From: Psychroserpens burtonensis DSM 12212
GTDB lineage: Bacteria > Bacteroidota > Bacteroidia > Flavobacteriales > Flavobacteriaceae
Assembly (NCBI RefSeq): GCF_000425305.1
Contig: NZ_AUDE01000001.1
Coordinates: 124,001-188,000, forward strand
Length of the DNA stretch: 64,000 bases
Direction: 5' to 3'
In this document: piece by piece, positions 62,344 to 64,000 of the stretch
Layout of the letters: each line of letters begins with the position of its first letter
Position numbering within the stretch: position 1 is the first letter of the stretch
Position numbers and translations under genes: made by a program
Notes under the pieces: model-generated
Databases searched by the model: none
What the model saw: only the letters and a program-made list of their open reading frames with translations
Told to the model about the DNA's origin: nothing

Positions 62344-64000
62344 TTAATTTTCGTTACAATTTGATGTTTCAATATTGTTTGGTTCAGCTTCATTATATTG
62401 AAGTCGATTCCACCCAGAAAGGTCATTTTCTGCTTTATATAAAGATATGCCTTTGGATTGAATATATTTTGTGAATTCTTGTTCAAAATCATTAACCTCG
62501 CCTGTTTCTCCAGTAGTAGCGTCATGTTTTTTATTGTATTTTCCGTTTAATTTTTTGTATTCTCTCAATTGTTTTCCCTTAGTTGGAAACTGAGCAGCAT
62601 AAGCCTGTATTGCTGTTAAGTCATTTACTTTTATTGCATATGTTCCCGTGGCAACAACAAGTATGTAAACAGAGAGAGATTCATCCGTGCCAGCTAAATC
62701 ATGATTAAATGCATTATTATGCTTATTTAAGGCAAAAGCATCCATCGCTGAAAACATTGGATTAGGACCATTTGATTGGTGTGGATGTGTATGTGCCACT
62801 CCAAAAATATTAGATATAGGCAAATAGCTTATTTTTCCTTGTTCACCTGTTATGGTTGAAGAAGTATAAGTTTGGTTATCAGAATTTTTTCTTAAACTAA
62901 ATCCACTTTCGTTCTCTTCATTTTCATCTTGTGCATCAGTTTTGAGACCTTCTAATTGTAATTTCACTTGAACATTATCTATTAACTCATTTAATTCAAT
63001 ACAATTTTTTTGATTTGTGATGTCCTCTTCTTCAATTCCAATCAAAACACCAACATCACCATCACATGGAGATGTTTCAGTATCATTTGTTGCAGAGTTA
63101 CCACGACTCTGCGTAAAACTAGCGCTATTGCAAATAATACTTAATGTTGTTGCACTACCATTACAACAATCGTTCCCAGTTATGGCATGTCCATTATTTG
63201 GACCAGTTGGACACCCACATGAACCGTAAGAAATTTGTAGGCTACAGCCTCCTCCACCTCCTCCTTCACTTGAACTACCTTCATTACCTTCACTACCTTG
63301 GCTCGTATTTCCTGTTTGTCCAGGATCTCCGCTAGCATTTCCTCCTCCAGAATTAGAATTATTACTATCATCTGTTTCATCATCGTCTTCTTCTACAACC
63401 TCATCTTCTGGACATGGATCTGTTTCGCCATCTAAATCTATCAAATCACCGTCATTTAAAATAAGGTTGCCAATTACAGAGCCTTCCATGTTGTAAAAAG
63501 TCATTCCACCTGTGAACCTAGCCATATCAATTGCTCCAGAGGATAAGCGCGGAGTGGGACTATTTGGGTCAAATATATACTGAATAAAATATTCAATAAT
63601 ATCTCCATCCATATCTACTACAACTAGATTAATAACACTCCCTGCATTAGTTGGGTTACTTACTTTAAACGTATATTTTGTGTTACGTTCGTTATAAACT
63701 TGAACAACTTTGTTGGTTTGTACAATTCCTAAAGGTGTGTCTCGACTAAACTCATTAACATCTGAGTTAGATAGTTTAATTTCTTGCTTAGAAATATTTA
63801 CTTTAAATGTATTATTAGTTTTAGTTTTTACAAAGTCTAAAATGTGCGCAGGTATTTCTTTTAAAGTTAGATTAAAAGCTTTTAAACTTTCAATTTGAGG
63901 GTCTTCTTCAGGAACGGTAATATCATCTTTTTGACAACCCTACGCAATTACTAAAATCCCAATTAATAACGTACTAAGTTTAAGATAATTTTTAATGTTT
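62344..64000 (-). pseudogene. JAMM-motif lipoprotein with TAG in the signal peptide, partial at window edge
   Basis: The frame from 62344 stays open on the minus strand to 63939, where TAG (63942-63940) breaks a lipoprotein signal: KNYLKLSTLLIGILVIA, stop, GCQKDDI. The start codon lies just beyond base 64000. After the lipobox come about 110 residues of beta-rich sequence, an acidic then Gly/Ser-rich linker, a Cys-rich patch (CSLQISYGSCGCPTG, NDCCNG) and a C-terminal domain with AHTHPHQSNGPNPMFSAMD. That fits the H-x-H-P...S-x-x-D metal motif of JAB/JAMM peptidases. Apart from the TAG the frame is clean. An ATG at 63612 (MDGDII) could give an unexported remnant. Confidence 0.65.

Noticed and set aside
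63144-63383. Overlapping frames on both strands in the Gly/Ser-rich linker of the JAMM lipoprotein
   Set aside because: Low-complexity shadows of the true minus-strand frame.

Overview
This window is a piece of chromosome from a member of the Bacteroidota, almost certainly a marine-type Flavobacteriaceae. The reasons are the AT-rich sequence with A-rich leaders instead of Shine-Dalgarno sites, -7 boxes of the form TAnnTTTG, the split ATP synthase locus (atpBEFHAG without atpD/atpC), the gliding gene gldH, GLPGLI proteins, SPOR/HU-CCDC81 and DUF4292 proteins, and two proteases with type IX secretion sorting tails. I could not assign a genus.

Layout. 1-5.3 kb: F-type ATP synthase genes atpB-E-F-H-A-G. 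5.4-12.6 kb: envelope genes (lipoprotein, flippase, dut, sugar nucleotidyltransferase, TPR protein, DUF4292 lipoprotein, degenerate EnvC-like M23 protein) ending in a 40-bp tandem repeat. 12.6-18.2 kb: lipoprotein, thioesterase, HU/SPOR protein, dprA, trpS, plsC. 18.2-22.5 kb: an ECF sigma factor with a membrane-anchored beta-barrel partner, recA, and a small transcription unit with a 30-codon ORF. The sigma operon and the small unit have near-identical ECF-type promoters. 22.5-27.8 kb: trhO, ricT, gldH and a class A PBP. 28-35 kb: small secreted protein, two GLPGLI proteins, an outer-membrane receptor and scoAB. 35.3-39.5 kb: a GH3 beta-glucosidase broken by one in-frame TGA, and a two-cassette peptide ABC ATPase. 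39.6-47 kb: two large secreted metalloproteases sharing modules, an upstream palindrome and a terminator. 47.4-51.9 kb: a compact minus-strand set (exonuclease, serine hydrolase, DUF4442, ogt, CNNM protein) and an Lrp regulator. 52-60.6 kb: haem genes hemB, hemF, hemE, hemC-hemD fusion and hemA on the minus strand, interrupted by a decayed helicase fragment and a four-helix-bundle (IVP) gene lying between degenerate GCTAA-type repeats; an AraC regulator diverges from hemA. 61.7-64 kb: a DUF6705-like lipoprotein and a JAMM-motif lipoprotein that has a TAG in its signal peptide and runs off the window.

The most unusual signals are: (1) the octamer CTTCGGAA, found by eye 24 times on both strands and in all reading frames; (2) the paired ECF promoters tying the sigma/anti-sigma locus to a tiny ORF with a structured 3' end; (3) a shared palindrome TACGG-N5-CCGTA about 120 bp upstream of both secreted proteases; (4) a family of short palindromes sitting right beside start or stop codons; (5) three genes in different stages of decay. 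No rRNA, tRNA, CRISPR array or insertion sequence was recognised.
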